Positions 63,989-64,000 of a stretch of 64,000 bases of DNA are shown in pieces. Position 1 is the first letter of the stretch. Each line of letters starts with the position of its first letter. Under the pieces are notes generated by a model. It saw nothing but the letters and a program-made list of their open reading frames with translations. It was not told the origin of the DNA and did not search any database. Source of the DNA: Paramicrobacterium chengjingii (GTDB taxonomy: Bacteria > Actinomycetota > Actinomycetes > Actinomycetales > Microbacteriaceae); contig NZ_CP061169.1 of NCBI RefSeq assembly GCF_011751765.2, forward strand, positions 2,170,001 through 2,234,000, written 5' to 3'. The position numbers and the translations under genes are program-made.

Positions 63989-64000
63989 ATGCCCACTTAC
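63989..64000 (+). CDS. Start of an FmdB-family zinc-ribbon protein (truncated by window)
   Basis: Only the codons for M-P-T-Y are visible. FmdB-family zinc-ribbon proteins begin MPTY and commonly follow the 5-FTHF cyclo-ligase gene in actinomycetes, so the call rests on position and these four residues. Confidence 0.5.

Overview
The window is chromosomal DNA from a GC-rich actinomycete, most likely a member of the Microbacteriaceae or a close relative. This is inferred from gene content: MtrA-MtrB-LpqB, a WhiB protein, DUF3499 and DUF5719 proteins, SepX/GlpR, class Ib ribonucleotide reductase, an HspR-type (HAIR) heat-shock operator and frequent GTG/TTG starts. Nearly all of it is coding, and most genes are core housekeeping genes.

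Region 1 (1-32.9 kb) keeps the gene order I recall from the Mycobacterium tuberculosis Rv3220c-Rv3260c area: the PdtaS histidine kinase, an Rv3235-family protein, secA, hpf, comF, lpqB-mtrB-mtrA, ahcY, manB, DUF3499, a degenerate metallopeptidase-family protein, a DUF5719/giant glycosyltransferase pair and whiB2. Inserted blocks are a CpaE-like ATPase/SAF pair with a divergent small HTH gene, a five-gene membrane/MoxR/DUF58 operon joined by stop-start overlaps, a fur-katA peroxide-response pair, and a SpoIIM-like/RDD divergent pair.

Region 2 (31.8-45 kb) holds galE, the long RNA helicase hrpA, a TetR-thioesterase-sulfurtransferase group divergent from an FAD monooxygenase, and nrdHIEF. The nrd promoter region carries a NrdR-like box, a cluster of DnaA-box-like sites and a 13-base motif shared with the whiB2 upstream region.

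Region 3 (44.4-60.6 kb) is more accessory: an FMN reductase divergent from an acyl-CoA-dehydrogenase-like flavoprotein, two microproteins too short for usual gene callers, an MHS-type transporter, a ClpC-type unfoldase under a HAIR operator, a heme O synthase-type prenyltransferase, a Mug glycosylase, an iron-type ABC transporter, a polytopic molybdoenzyme with an internal twin-arginine motif, and a LysR/YcaC-like pair. It ends in a remnant of an IS481-type insertion sequence lying against the 3' end of a tRNA-Ala gene.

Region 4 (60.6-64 kb) is the conserved galU cluster (SepX/GlpR, GNAT, galU, 5-FTHF cyclo-ligase, start of an FmdB-like gene), but the MoeA-like Glp gene expected between galU and the GNAT gene is absent.

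Several genes (fur, galU, pdtaS, the metallopeptidase-family gene, the zinc-ribbon microprotein, the SpoIIM/RDD pair) have a -10-like hexamer about seven bases before the start codon, which suggests leaderless mRNAs. I see no CRISPR array, prophage or defence system. No wholly new system is evident; the most promising leads are the regulatory sites, the microproteins and the GlpR-without-Glp arrangement.
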